Source: Pseudomonas alcaligenes
Lineage (GTDB): Bacteria; Pseudomonadota; Gammaproteobacteria; Pseudomonadales; Pseudomonadaceae
Direction: 5' to 3'
DNA: 64,000 nt
Assembly (NCBI RefSeq): GCF_014490745.1
Contig: NZ_LZEU01000001.1
Location: 558,001-622,000, forward strand
Part shown: piece after piece, positions 34,131 through 42,025 of the stretch
How positions within the stretch are numbered: the stretch's first letter is position 1
Layout: each line of letters begins with the position of its first letter
Translations under genes and position numbers: made by a program
Notes under the pieces: generated by a model
What the model was told of the DNA's origin: nothing
The model's database searches: none
What the model saw: the letters and a program-made list of their open reading frames with translations, nothing else

Positions 34131-35030
34131 TCAGCCGGTCTTGCGCCTGCCTGCCTGGGTCGGCTGCTGCCGGGCCAGCCAGTCCTTCCAGCGGATGCGT
34201 TCGGCGCGCACCAGCCAGCCGTCCTGCTCGGCAAAGCTTTCCGATAGCCACAGGCCGCGGGTGCTGGCCGGTACTAGGGTGCCCTGGCGCAGGCTGAACA
34301 GCTCACCGCTGGGGCGTCCCTGGCGCAGCGCCAGCAGGTAGATGTCCGGCCGGCGGCGCTCCAGGCGGGCGAGCAGCTGGCCGTCCTCCAGGCATTCGTC
34401 GACATGAAACAGGCTGGGCTGGCGGCAATCCCTGGGCAGTTCCAGGCGCAGGTCGTAGACCAGCTGCAGCGAGGCGGTGGGCAGGTGCACGTAGGCGTGC
34501 GGCCGCTCGATCAGGGTCAGGTTGCCGCACTGCACCGGGCGCGCGGCGCCGGACAGCGGGCTGAGGCGGAAGTGGCTGCTCTCGCGGTAGCGCAGCGGCT
34601 GGTAGGGCGTTGGCAGCCAGGTGTCGCCGAAGCGCCCGCCCAGCCAGCCGTCGGCTGTCTCGATCAGGCACTCCTCGGCGACTTCCTGCAACGCGGTGAG
34701 CAGCGGCAGGTTCAGCTCATGGGCCGGTACGTAGCCGGAAATCAACTTGAGCACCACGTCGCCGCGATCCGGGCGGCGCTGGCGCACCAGCAGCAGGTAG
34801 TCGCGGCCCTGCCAGGCCAGGGTCAGGCGCACCGAGACGCCGAGGTTGGCCAGTTCGGCGACGAAGTGCTGGGGCCCGGCGACCTGCAGCGGCTGGCGCC
34901 GTTCAAGCATCTGGGCGAAGTTCAGCGGCAGGCCCAGGGCCTGGTAGTGCAGGCCGTCGGCGCTGGCTTCCACGTGCAGCGGCAGGGTCTTGAAGGTGCT
35001 GGGGTCTTTGCGCGCGAGCAGTCTCGGCAT
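34131..35030 (-). CDS. Nudix-like hypothetical protein (PA4993 type)
   Basis: A 299-residue soluble protein found at this position in several pseudomonads. A segment near residues 100-125 resembles a degenerate Nudix box: GYVPAHE, then QEVAEEC nine residues on. This fits G-x5-E-x9-QE-x-x-EE in place of the usual G-x5-E-x7-RE-x-x-EE. Activity as a hydrolase is thus uncertain. Some genomes label relatives as metal ABC transporter ATPase, but no Walker motif is present. It is convergent with hldE and separated by about 45 bases from the downstream aldo/keto reductase gene start region. Confidence 0.7.
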   Translation of the reverse strand: MPRLLARKDPSTFKTLPLHVEASADGLHYQALGLPLNFAQMLERRQPLQVAGPQHFVAELANLGVSVRLTLAWQGRDYLLLVRQRRPDRGDVVLKLISGYVPAHELNLPLLTALQEVAEECLIETADGWLGGRFGDTWLPTPYQPLRYRESSHFRLSPLSGAARPVQCGNLTLIERPHAYVHLPTASLQLVYDLRLELPRDCRQPSLFHVDECLEDGQLLARLERRRPDIYLLALRQGRPSGELFSLRQGTLVPASTRGLWLSESFAEQDGWLVRAERIRWKDWLARQQPTQAGRRKTG

Positions 35031-35075
35031 GCGGGTTCCTGCCTTCGGGCTTTCTGGCCTGGGGCGGCCAGCGAT

Positions 35076-35894
35076 TTATCGGAGCCCTGCAGTGTAGCCC
35101 TTGATCACCGCTGCGGCGGTGGCCACGTTGCTCGCCAGATGCTGTGGGTTGATGGTGCCGACTATGGCGCTGGTGACCCCGGGCTGGGCGAACACCAGCT
35201 CGAAGCTGGCGCGCAGGGGATCCTGGCCCTCGGCCAGGCATGCGTGGCCGCTGGCCAGCGCCTTCTTCACCAGGATGCCCTTGGTATGGGCGGCGGCGTG
35301 CTCGATTACCGGCAGTTCGCTGCGCTCGGCCAGGTTGTAGGTGACCATCGCACAGTCACCGCGCTCCAGGGCCAGCAGGCCGCCGGCGACGGTCTTGCCG
35401 GACAGGCCGAAGGCGCGGATCTTGCCCTCGGCCTTGAAGGCGGCGAGGGTTTCGTAGAGGCCGCTGTCGTTGAGGATGGCCAAGTCGTCGCCGTTGGAGT
35501 GCACCAGCAGCAGATCGATGCACTCGCTTTCCAGGCGCCGCAGGCTGCGCTCCAGCGACAGGCGGGCGTGGGCCGGCGTGAAGTCGTAGTGTGACTGGCC
35601 GCCGATGAACTCTTCGCCGACCTTGCTGACGATCACCCAGTCCTGGCGCTGGCCGCGCAGCAGCGGGCCGAGGCGCTCCTCGCTGACGCCGTAGGCCGGC
35701 GCCGTGTCGATCAGGTTGATACCCAGGCCGCGGGCCTGGTCGAGCAGGGCGCGGGCACTGGCGTCGTCGGGAATGGTGAAACCGTTGGGATACTTCACGC
35801 CCTGATCGCGGCCCAGTTTGACCGTGCCCAGGCCCAGCGGTGAGACGATCAGGCCGCTGTCGCCCAGCGGCCGGTGCAGGTCGTGCAGGCTCAT
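35076..35894 (-). CDS. Aldo/keto reductase
   Basis: A 272-residue NADPH-dependent oxidoreductase of the AKR superfamily, matching P. aeruginosa PA4992. The catalytic tetrad region is visible: NLIDTAPAYGVSEERLG (Asp and Tyr), VIVSKVGEE (Lys), and LLLVHSNGDD (His). The substrate may be a sugar aldehyde or steroid-like carbonyl, but this is not determined. ATG 35894 overlaps the stop of the FAD oxidoreductase gene (ATGA), so the two are translationally coupled and may act in one small pathway. Upstream in-frame codons are shadow of that gene. Confidence 0.85.
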   Translation of the reverse strand: MSLHDLHRPLGDSGLIVSPLGLGTVKLGRDQGVKYPNGFTIPDDASARALLDQARGLGINLIDTAPAYGVSEERLGPLLRGQRQDWVIVSKVGEEFIGGQSHYDFTPAHARLSLERSLRRLESECIDLLLVHSNGDDLAILNDSGLYETLAAFKAEGKIRAFGLSGKTVAGGLLALERGDCAMVTYNLAERSELPVIEHAAAHTKGILVKKALASGHACLAEGQDPLRASFELVFAQPGVTSAIVGTINPQHLASNVATAAAVIKGYTAGLR

Positions 35895-37066
35895 GGCAGC
35901 AGCTCCTCCCACACCGGTTGCGCCTGCGGCGGACGCGGCAGCGCCGGCAGCGGGGCGTGCGAGCCCGGGGCTATGCCGTCGCGCTCCAGGGTGGCGATGA
36001 CCCGTTCGGCGAAGTCCGGCGCCAGCGCCAGCTTGGTCGGCCAGCCCACCAGCAGGCGGCCCTGTTCGGCCAGGAAGGCGTTGTCCGGGCGTACCAGACC
36101 GGATTGTGCCGGCTCGGCGCGGTCGACCCGCAGGGTGGCCCAGCGCGCGTCGGACAGGTCGATCCACGGCAGCAACTGCTGCACCTCCTTCTGCGCGCTG
36201 GCGATTTGCGCCGCCTCGCTGCGGGCCACGCCGTCGGCTTCGGCAATATCGCCGCCGAGGTACCAGACCCACTGGCCGTTTGCCGCCGGATGGCTGGTGA
36301 CGGTGATGCGCGGCTTCGGCCCGCCGCCCAGACAGTGGGCATACAGCGGCTTCAGGCCTTTGCCCTTGACCAGCACCATGTGCAGCGGGCGCAGTTGCTG
36401 GCGGGGCTGTTCCAGGCCGAGGGTGGCGAGCAGCTCGGCATTGCCGCGCCCGGCGCTGAGCACGATGCGCCGGGCGCGAATCTCGCGGCCGTCGACGCGC
36501 AGGCCGACCAGCTCCTCGCCCTCGTGCAGGGGGGCGAGCTCCTGGCCGGCCAGCAGGCTGTCGCCGGCCAGCTCGGCCAGGCGGGCGATCAGGCTGGGCA
36601 CGTCGAGCACCAGTTCGGCCAGGCGGTAGACCTTGCCCTTGAATTTGGGATGCTGCAGGGCCGGCGGCAGCTGTTCGCCCTTGACCTGGTCGACCCGGCC
36701 GCGCACCGCCTTGCTGGCGAAGAAGCTGGTCAGGTTGCCGGCCAGGCTGCCCGGCGACCACAGGTAGTGGGCCTCGGAGAGCAGGCGCACGCCGGACAGA
36801 TCCAGCTCGCCGTTGCCGGCTACCGCCTCACGCCAGCGCCGCGGCATGTCGGCGATGGCCTCGGAGGCACCGGTCAGCGCACCGTGCAGGGCGTACTTGG
36901 CGCCGCCGTGGATGATCCCCTGGGACTTCAGGCTTTGCCCGCCGCCGAGGCTGCCGTTCTCCACCAGCACGCTGGCGTAGCCCAGTCGGCGCAGGCGGGC
37001 ATTCAGCCAGAGGCCGGCGACACCGCCGCCAACGATGAGGATATCGGTGCTCAGAGCTTGGGACAT
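35891..37066 (-). CDS. FAD-dependent oxidoreductase (DAO family)
   Basis: A 391-residue flavoprotein equivalent to P. aeruginosa PA4991. The N-terminal dinucleotide-binding fold ILIVGGGVAGLWLNARLRRLG is intact (GxGxxG), followed by a GG-doublet VENGSLGGGQSLKSQGIIHGG. The C-terminal half has VWYLGGDIAEADG and PTKLALAP, typical of D-amino-acid-oxidase-like folds. The substrate is unknown. It is coupled by a 4-base overlap to the aldo/keto reductase. Confidence 0.82.
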   Translation of the reverse strand: MSQALSTDILIVGGGVAGLWLNARLRRLGYASVLVENGSLGGGQSLKSQGIIHGGAKYALHGALTGASEAIADMPRRWREAVAGNGELDLSGVRLLSEAHYLWSPGSLAGNLTSFFASKAVRGRVDQVKGEQLPPALQHPKFKGKVYRLAELVLDVPSLIARLAELAGDSLLAGQELAPLHEGEELVGLRVDGREIRARRIVLSAGRGNAELLATLGLEQPRQQLRPLHMVLVKGKGLKPLYAHCLGGGPKPRITVTSHPAANGQWVWYLGGDIAEADGVARSEAAQIASAQKEVQQLLPWIDLSDARWATLRVDRAEPAQSGLVRPDNAFLAEQGRLLVGWPTKLALAPDFAERVIATLERDGIAPGSHAPLPALPRPPQAQPVWEELLP

Positions 37067-37129
37067 GCGCGGCGCTCGCTGGAAAACAGGCGCGCAGTAT
37101 ACCGCGAGCGGCCGCGGCGGCTCGCTCGA

Positions 37130-37462
37130 TCAGTGGCCGACGGTTTTCGAGAACAGCTGGATCACCACCACGCCGGCGACGATCAGGGCCATGCCGAGCA
37201 TGGCCGGCAGATCCAGGCGCTGCTGGTAGAGGAAGGTCGCGGCAATGCTCACCAGCACGATGCCCAGGCCGGCCCACACGGCGTAGGCCACGCCGACCGG
37301 AATGCTCTTCACCACCAGGCTGAGCATCCAGAACGAAATCGCGTAGCCCACCACCACCAGCAGCAGCGGCAGCGGTTTGCTGAAACCCTGGAGCGCCTTC
37401 ATCGAGGTGGTGGCGATCACTTCGGCGCCGATGGCGATGGCAAGGTAGACATAGCCGGACAT
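37130..37462 (-). CDS. Small multidrug resistance (SMR) efflux protein
   Basis: A 110-residue four-helix EmrE/QacE-type proton antiporter for cationic drugs or quaternary amines (P. aeruginosa PA4990). The essential Glu14 lies in IAIGAEVIATTSMK, and the substrate-pocket Tyr/Trp motif AYAVWAGLGIV is present. The gene is divergent from a LysR regulator across 85 bases holding a dyad operator, so it is probably that regulator's target. Confidence 0.93.
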   Translation of the reverse strand: MSGYVYLAIAIGAEVIATTSMKALQGFSKPLPLLLVVVGYAISFWMLSLVVKSIPVGVAYAVWAGLGIVLVSIAATFLYQQRLDLPAMLGMALIVAGVVVIQLFSKTVGH

Positions 37463-37520
37463 GACGAACCTCCTGTTGAGCTGACCAGCATTCTAGTGCC
37501 TTGGCTGATGGGATAAAGTG

Positions 37521-37536
37521 ATTACCTATCTGTAAT
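37521..37536. promoter_or_regulatory. LysR-type operator dyad between SMR gene and LysR gene
   Basis: A perfect dyad ATTAC-N6-GTAAT, containing the T-N11-A pattern of LysR-type boxes, lies 11 bases before the LysR start codon and about 60 bases before the SMR start. This is the usual place for a divergent regulatory site with autoregulation. Confidence 0.6.
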
Positions 37537-37547
37537 GGAGATTGGTT

Positions 37548-38432
37548 ATGCAGTGGAGCCTGGAGCAGATCCGCCTGTTCGTCAGCGTCGCCGAGGGCCA
37601 GTCCTTTTCCGCCGTGGCGCGCCGGCTGCAGCGCGCGCAGTCGGCGGTGAGCAACGCCATCGCCCTGCTCGAGACCGACCTCGGCGTACTGCTGTTCGAG
37701 CGCAGCAGCGGGCGCCAGCCGCGCCTGACCGCGGCCGGGGTGTCGCTGCTGGAGGAGGCGCGCGAGGTGCTGCGCCAGTGCGAGCGCCTCGACGGCCGCG
37801 CCCTGGGCCTGGTGCGCGGCGAGGAAGTGCGCCTGCGCCTGGCCCAGGACGAGGCCATGCCCTACCAGCCGGTGCTGGACAGCCTCGAGGCCCTGGCCCA
37901 GGCCTTTCCCCTGCTGGAAGTGCAGCTGGCCAGCGGCGCCCAGGGCGACGTGGCGCGCAAGCTGCTGGAGCGGCGCGCCGATCTCGGCCTGCTGTTCCAC
38001 CACGAGCAGATGCCGGCAGCCCTGGAGCGCCAGCGCCTGGGTACCATCGAGATGGTCACCGTGTGCGGCGCCGGGCATGCGTTGGCGAGCGCCGGGGCGG
38101 TCGACCGCCGCGAGCTGGCCCGGCATCGCCAGCTGCTGATGGCGCCCCAGGACAGCCAGTACCCCGGTGGCGAGCAGATCAGTCCGGCGGTCTGGCGCAC
38201 CGACAGCTTCTACGCCATGGCCGAGCTGCTCATGCGCAACCTCGGCTGGGCCTGGCTGCCGCGCCACGTGGTGCAGTACCCGACCTACCACAGCCAGCTG
38301 GTCGAGCTGAACTGCGACTGGACGCCGCCGCCTTTGGTGGTGGAGCTGGTGTGCCGTCGCGACGAGGCGCTGGGGCCGGCGGCGCGCTGGCTGGCTGCGG
38401 CCTTTGCCGAGCACCTGCAGGCAATCGGCTGA
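37548..38432 (+). CDS. LysR-family transcriptional regulator
   Basis: A 294-residue LTTR corresponding to P. aeruginosa PA4989. The N-terminal winged helix-turn-helix is clear (SFSAVARRLQRAQSAVSNAIALLE), followed by a periplasmic-binding-like effector domain (about 90-290). ATG 37548 is preferred because GGAG lies 7 bases upstream; the TTG two codons earlier is too close to that site. Divergent from the SMR efflux gene, its likely target. The ligand is not predictable. Confidence 0.9.
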   Translation: MQWSLEQIRLFVSVAEGQSFSAVARRLQRAQSAVSNAIALLETDLGVLLFERSSGRQPRLTAAGVSLLEEAREVLRQCERLDGRALGLVRGEEVRLRLAQDEAMPYQPVLDSLEALAQAFPLLEVQLASGAQGDVARKLLERRADLGLLFHHEQMPAALERQRLGTIEMVTVCGAGHALASAGAVDRRELARHRQLLMAPQDSQYPGGEQISPAVWRTDSFYAMAELLMRNLGWAWLPRHVVQYPTYHSQLVELNCDWTPPPLVVELVCRRDEALGPAARWLAAAFAEHLQAIG

Positions 38433-38465
38433 TTGGCCGGAGGCGCTCTGCTAAGCTGCGCGCCC

Positions 38466-39740
38466 ATGAACAGAACCCTCTATACCCTGATCCTGCACCT
38501 GGCCCTGCCGTTCATCTTCCTGCGCCTGCTGTGGCGCGCCTGGCGTGCGCCGGCCTACGGGCGCCGCATCGGCGAGCGCTTCGCCGTCGGCCTGCCGGCG
38601 CTGCGTCCGGGCGGTATCTGGGTGCATGCGGTGTCGCTGGGCGAGAGCATCGCTGCGGCGCCGCTGATCCGCGAACTGCTGGCGCGCTACCCGGAGCTGC
38701 CGATCACCGTCACCAGCATGACGCCGACCGGCTCGGAGCGGATCCAGGCCCTGTTCGGCGACCAGATCCAGCATTGTTACCTGCCCTATGACCTGCCCTG
38801 GGCCTGTGCGCGTTTCCTGCATCGGGTGCAGCCGCGCCTGGCACTGATCATGGAAACCGAGCTGTGGCCCAACCATATCCACCAGTGCGCCAAGCGCGGG
38901 GTGCCGGTGGTGCTGGCCAATGCGCGCTTGTCCGAGCGCTCGGCACGGGGCTATGCCCGGTTCGCCAAACTGACCGCGCCGATGCTGGCCGAGCTGAGCC
39001 TGATCGCCGTGCAGACCGAGGCCGAGGCCGAGCGCTTTCGCCAGCTCGGCGCGCGCCCTGGCTGCGTCACGGTGACCGGCTCGATCAAGTTCGACCTCAG
39101 CGTGGATGCGCAACTGCAGGCCCGTGCCAGCCAGCTGCGCAGCGAGTGGGGGGCGGCGCAGCGGCCGTTGTGGATTGCCGCCAGCACCCATGTCGGCGAG
39201 GACGAGATCGTGCTCGCCTCCCACCGTCAGCTCCTGGCCGAGCGAGCGGACGCGCTACTGATCCTGGTGCCGCGCCATCCGGAGCGCTTCGCCGGGGTGG
39301 CCGAGCTGTGCGCGCGCGAGGGCTTTGCCTGTGTGCGTCGCTCCACCGGTGAAGCGGTAGCGGCCGCTACCCAGGTGCTGGTGGGCGATACCCTGGGCGA
39401 GCTGCTGTTTCTCTATGCCCTGGCCGACCTGGCCTTCGTCGGCGGCAGCCTGGTGCCCAACGGCGGGCACAACCTGCTGGAGCCGGCGGCACTGGGCAAA
39501 CCGCTGCTGAGCGGCCCGCACCTGTTCAACTTCCTCGAGATCGCCGCCCTGCTGCGTGGGGCCGGCGACCTGCTGGAAGTGGCGGATGCCGGGCAGTTGC
39601 AGGCTGCGCTGCAGATGCTGTTCACCGATGCGGCGCAGGCCCGGCAGCGGGCCGAGGCAGGGCTGGGCGTGCTGCGCGCCAACCAGGGCGCGCTGGCGCG
39701 TCTACTGGACGGGCTGGCGCCGCTGCTGACGCGCCAGTAG
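38466..39740 (+). CDS. waaA: 3-deoxy-D-manno-octulosonic acid (Kdo) transferase
   Basis: Adds Kdo residues to lipid IVA, the first step of core assembly. From ATG 38466 it is 424 residues, the P. aeruginosa length. An N-terminal membrane anchor (about 5-22) precedes the GT30 motifs: IWVHAVSLGESIAAAPLI with the catalytic Glu, TSMTPTGSERI, IMETELWPN, VTGSIKFD, and the C-terminal GGSLVPNGGHNLLEPAALGKP. The 3' 39 bases overlap the convergent membrane-protein gene. Confidence 0.96.
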   Translation: MNRTLYTLILHLALPFIFLRLLWRAWRAPAYGRRIGERFAVGLPALRPGGIWVHAVSLGESIAAAPLIRELLARYPELPITVTSMTPTGSERIQALFGDQIQHCYLPYDLPWACARFLHRVQPRLALIMETELWPNHIHQCAKRGVPVVLANARLSERSARGYARFAKLTAPMLAELSLIAVQTEAEAERFRQLGARPGCVTVTGSIKFDLSVDAQLQARASQLRSEWGAAQRPLWIAASTHVGEDEIVLASHRQLLAERADALLILVPRHPERFAGVAELCAREGFACVRRSTGEAVAAATQVLVGDTLGELLFLYALADLAFVGGSLVPNGGHNLLEPAALGKPLLSGPHLFNFLEIAALLRGAGDLLEVADAGQLQAALQMLFTDAAQARQRAEAGLGVLRANQGALARLLDGLAPLLTRQ

Positions 39741-40253
39741 CGCGCGCCAGGTCAGGCCGCCGGCGGCCAGCACCAGACAGGGCAGCCAGACCCAGCGCGC
39801 TTCCGAGGCCAGCACCAGCAGGCCGCGCTGACTGAAGAAACCGTTGACGAAGGGCGACACGGCAATCGGCCGCCAGGGCAGGAAGAAGCGCTGCTCGCTC
39901 CACGGCCACAGCCAGGCCACGCCGAGGCCGCCGTTGGTAGCGGCATCCAGCAGGCTGTGCGAGGCAGTCGCCAGGGCGATCCAGATTCCGGCCCGCAGCG
40001 GCCCGCAGCCGAGCAGGCGGCAGCTCAAGGCGCCGAGTACGCCGCAAAGTCCGGCGAACAGCAACGAATGACTGAAACCGCGGTGGCCGAAGGCATCGGC
40101 GTAGGCGATGCCGAGCTTGAAGGCCAGTACGTCGGCATCCGGCAGGCAGGTGAACAGCAGGCTGACCAGCAGCAGGCGCGGCGGTAGCAGCCGCGGCCCG
40201 AGTGCCAGTCCCAGGGCGAGAACCGGCAGCGGGTGGCTGATCAGGGTGGTCAC
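39702..40253 (-). CDS. YdjM/LexA-binding-inner-membrane-type metal-dependent hydrolase
   Basis: A 183-residue multispanning membrane protein of the DUF457/YdjM family. Conserved metal-site-like residues are visible: CLPDADVLAF (P-D-x-D), HRGFSHSLLF (H-R-G-x-x-H-S) and ATASHSLLDA (H-x-x-x-D). These resemble membrane-bound phospholipid or metal-dependent hydrolases, but no member's substrate is established here. The GTG start at 40253 overlaps the stop of the following SMP-like gene (GTGA). It overlaps waaA convergently by 39 bases. Confidence 0.78.
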   Translation of the reverse strand: MTTLISHPLPVLALGLALGPRLLPPRLLLVSLLFTCLPDADVLAFKLGIAYADAFGHRGFSHSLLFAGLCGVLGALSCRLLGCGPLRAGIWIALATASHSLLDAATNGGLGVAWLWPWSEQRFFLPWRPIAVSPFVNGFFSQRGLLVLASEARWVWLPCLVLAAGGLTWRALLARQQRRQPVQ

Positions 40254-41797
40254 GAGTGCTCGTGCATGCGCGCCAGCTGGCGCTCCAGCAGGGAGGGGTA
40301 GGGCTCCAGCAGGCGCTCGACGCAGCTGGCGCCTTCCGGGCTGGCGATCGGGCGGATGCGTGCGCACTGGCGCACCTGGGCGTCGTCGCCGATGGCGCGC
40401 TGCACCAGCAGCAGGTTGCGGCTGTGCTGGGACAGGGCCAGGGCGTCCTGGGCCGCCTCGCTGAGCAGCACCTCGGCCTGGCTCGGGGCGATGGGCTCGG
40501 CGCTGTGGGTCAGGCCCAGCTGCAGTTGCAGGGTCAGGCCGCTATCGGCCACCTCGATCTGCAGGGCATGGCCGAGGGCGCGCATCAGTTCGCCGCAGCA
40601 CAGGGCGTGGGTCAGGTAGTCCTCGCCGCTCTGCGCGCTGCTGAACAGCATCAGGCTGCTGCCGTCGTTGAGGGTGTACAGCTTGCCCTGGTACAGGGTG
40701 GCGGCCTGCTCCAGGCAGTCGCGGTAGCGCTGCAGCAGATCCAGCAGGCGCGAGCGCGGCAGGTGGCGCAGTTGTTCCTGGGCACCGAGCTGGATGGCCA
40801 GCACGGCATTCTGTTCGGCCGGCAGGCTGGGCGGTGCGGGGACGAAGGGCGCTGGGGCCTCGGCATACTGTTCGCGCAGGTCGGCGAAGCCGTCGTCGTC
40901 CTCCGCGAAGCTGGCTTCGAGCGGCTGCGGCTGCGGGCTGGCCGAGGGGGCTATGTCGTAGTCGTCGTAGTCGGCATCCAGGTCGGGCACGCTGAAGCTC
41001 GGCTCGCGCGGCTCGTCGAGGTACGGGCCATCCTCGTCTGCATCCGCTTCTGCGGCGTAGTCGTACTCGTCGGCCGCCGTCGCGCTGACCACGGGTTGTG
41101 GTTTTTCCGGCACCAGGCGGGCCTGCAGCTGACGGGCCAGATCGCCGATCTCGTCCTGGCGCCCGGCGCCCGGCGCCGGATCGTCCGGGTCGCGCAGCCA
41201 CAGGCGCAGCTCCATCAGCGGTGTGGAAATGTGTCGGCCGAGGCGCAGGCTGAGGGACATGGCCAGGGCCAGCAGGATCAGGCTGAGCAGGCCCATGCTC
41301 TGCAGGCTGATGGTCATCGGCTGCTGGAACTGCTGCATGTCCAGGCTCAGGCGCAGCTGCCCGGCTATCACTTCCTGGAAGGTGATGGGCGTCGAGTAGA
41401 GGCCGTCGGTCTCGCCCAGCAGGCTCTGGCTGGGGCGCGAGCCGGCCTCGGCGAGGATGCGGTTGTCCACGCTGTAGATGGCCGCATGGGCCACCAGCGG
41501 GTTCTTCACCAGGTTGCTGAGCAGTACATTGAGGCTGAGGATGTCGTTGGACACCAGCAGCTCGGTGGCCGAGGCGGCCGTCTGCACGGTCAGGCTCTGG
41601 CCCAGGGCATCAGCCTGCTGCTGCATGGCCTGCTTGAACTGCATGCCCATTACCCACGCATAGATCACCAGCGCCAGGGCGACCAGCAACAGGCTATGGC
41701 TGGCGATGCGCAGGGCCAGGGGCACGCGCCGCTGGCGCAGGGCGTGGAACAGCAGGAGGAAGAAGTTGTCGGGTTTGACCTGGACGGGCCGGTTCAC
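40250..41797 (-). CDS. SMP/YtjB (AhpA)-like membrane protein with cyclase-like C-terminus
   Basis: A 515-residue protein divergent from serB, the place occupied by smp/ytjB in E. coli. Residues 1-200 fit the SMP/AhpA family: a TM helix (about 27-49), a periplasmic sensor-like domain with AAIYSVDNRILAEAG, and a second TM helix (about 165-185) followed by a HAMP-like region. An acidic Asp/Tyr-rich linker (about 245-320) follows. The C-terminus (about 335-450) resembles a nucleotide-cyclase fold (LLDLLQRYRDCLEQAATLYQG, DGSSLMLF), but the first metal Asp is replaced by Gln and the domain is probably not catalytic. Its role is unproven. Confidence 0.72.
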   Translation of the reverse strand: MNRPVQVKPDNFFLLLFHALRQRRVPLALRIASHSLLLVALALVIYAWVMGMQFKQAMQQQADALGQSLTVQTAASATELLVSNDILSLNVLLSNLVKNPLVAHAAIYSVDNRILAEAGSRPSQSLLGETDGLYSTPITFQEVIAGQLRLSLDMQQFQQPMTISLQSMGLLSLILLALAMSLSLRLGRHISTPLMELRLWLRDPDDPAPGAGRQDEIGDLARQLQARLVPEKPQPVVSATAADEYDYAAEADADEDGPYLDEPREPSFSVPDLDADYDDYDIAPSASPQPQPLEASFAEDDDGFADLREQYAEAPAPFVPAPPSLPAEQNAVLAIQLGAQEQLRHLPRSRLLDLLQRYRDCLEQAATLYQGKLYTLNDGSSLMLFSSAQSGEDYLTHALCCGELMRALGHALQIEVADSGLTLQLQLGLTHSAEPIAPSQAEVLLSEAAQDALALSQHSRNLLLVQRAIGDDAQVRQCARIRPIASPEGASCVERLLEPYPSLLERQLARMHEHS

Positions 41798-41831
41798 AGG
41801 GCGCGGCTCTTATCGACGGAAATTGCCGCGC

Positions 41832-41859
41832 AGTATAACCACGGCCCCCAGGCGGGCAA
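41832..41859 (-). promoter_or_regulatory. Promoter candidate for the SMP-like gene
   Basis: On the minus strand TTGCCC (41854-41859), a 16-base spacer and TATACT (41832-41837) form a sigma-70 pair, 35 bases before the start codon at 41797. No other pair in this intergenic region fits as well. Confidence 0.45.
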
Positions 41860-41881
41860 AGCGCCGCCCGTGCCCTGGGGT

Positions 41882-41934
41882 CTGCTCCCGCTTCGCTCGC
41901 GGCCGCGACGGAGCCCGTTTTGGCGCGGGAGCAG
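41882..41934. repeat. Inverted repeat upstream of serB
   Basis: CTGCTCCCGC at 41882-41891 and its exact complement GCGGGAGCAG at 41925-41934 flank a GC-rich 33-base spacer. It could be a remnant of a REP-like palindrome or form a transcript hairpin in the serB leader. No match elsewhere in the window was noticed. Confidence 0.4.
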
Positions 41935-42025
41935 GCCCTGGCCCCGCGAAACTGGGTAGAATGTGCGCCTTTCGATGGGCCACCCTGGCCTTTTGCCGAC
42001 CTCTGCCTGCCTGGGAGTGAACGCC

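Noticed and set aside
37542..37547. TTG 37542 as start of the LysR gene
   Set aside because: It lies only one base after the GGAG ribosome site, whereas ATG 37548 has correct spacing.
40920..41080. Repeated GTAGTC units resembling a tandem DNA repeat
   Set aside because: They encode the Asp/Tyr-rich linker of the SMP-like protein; the repetition is irregular and explained by codon content.
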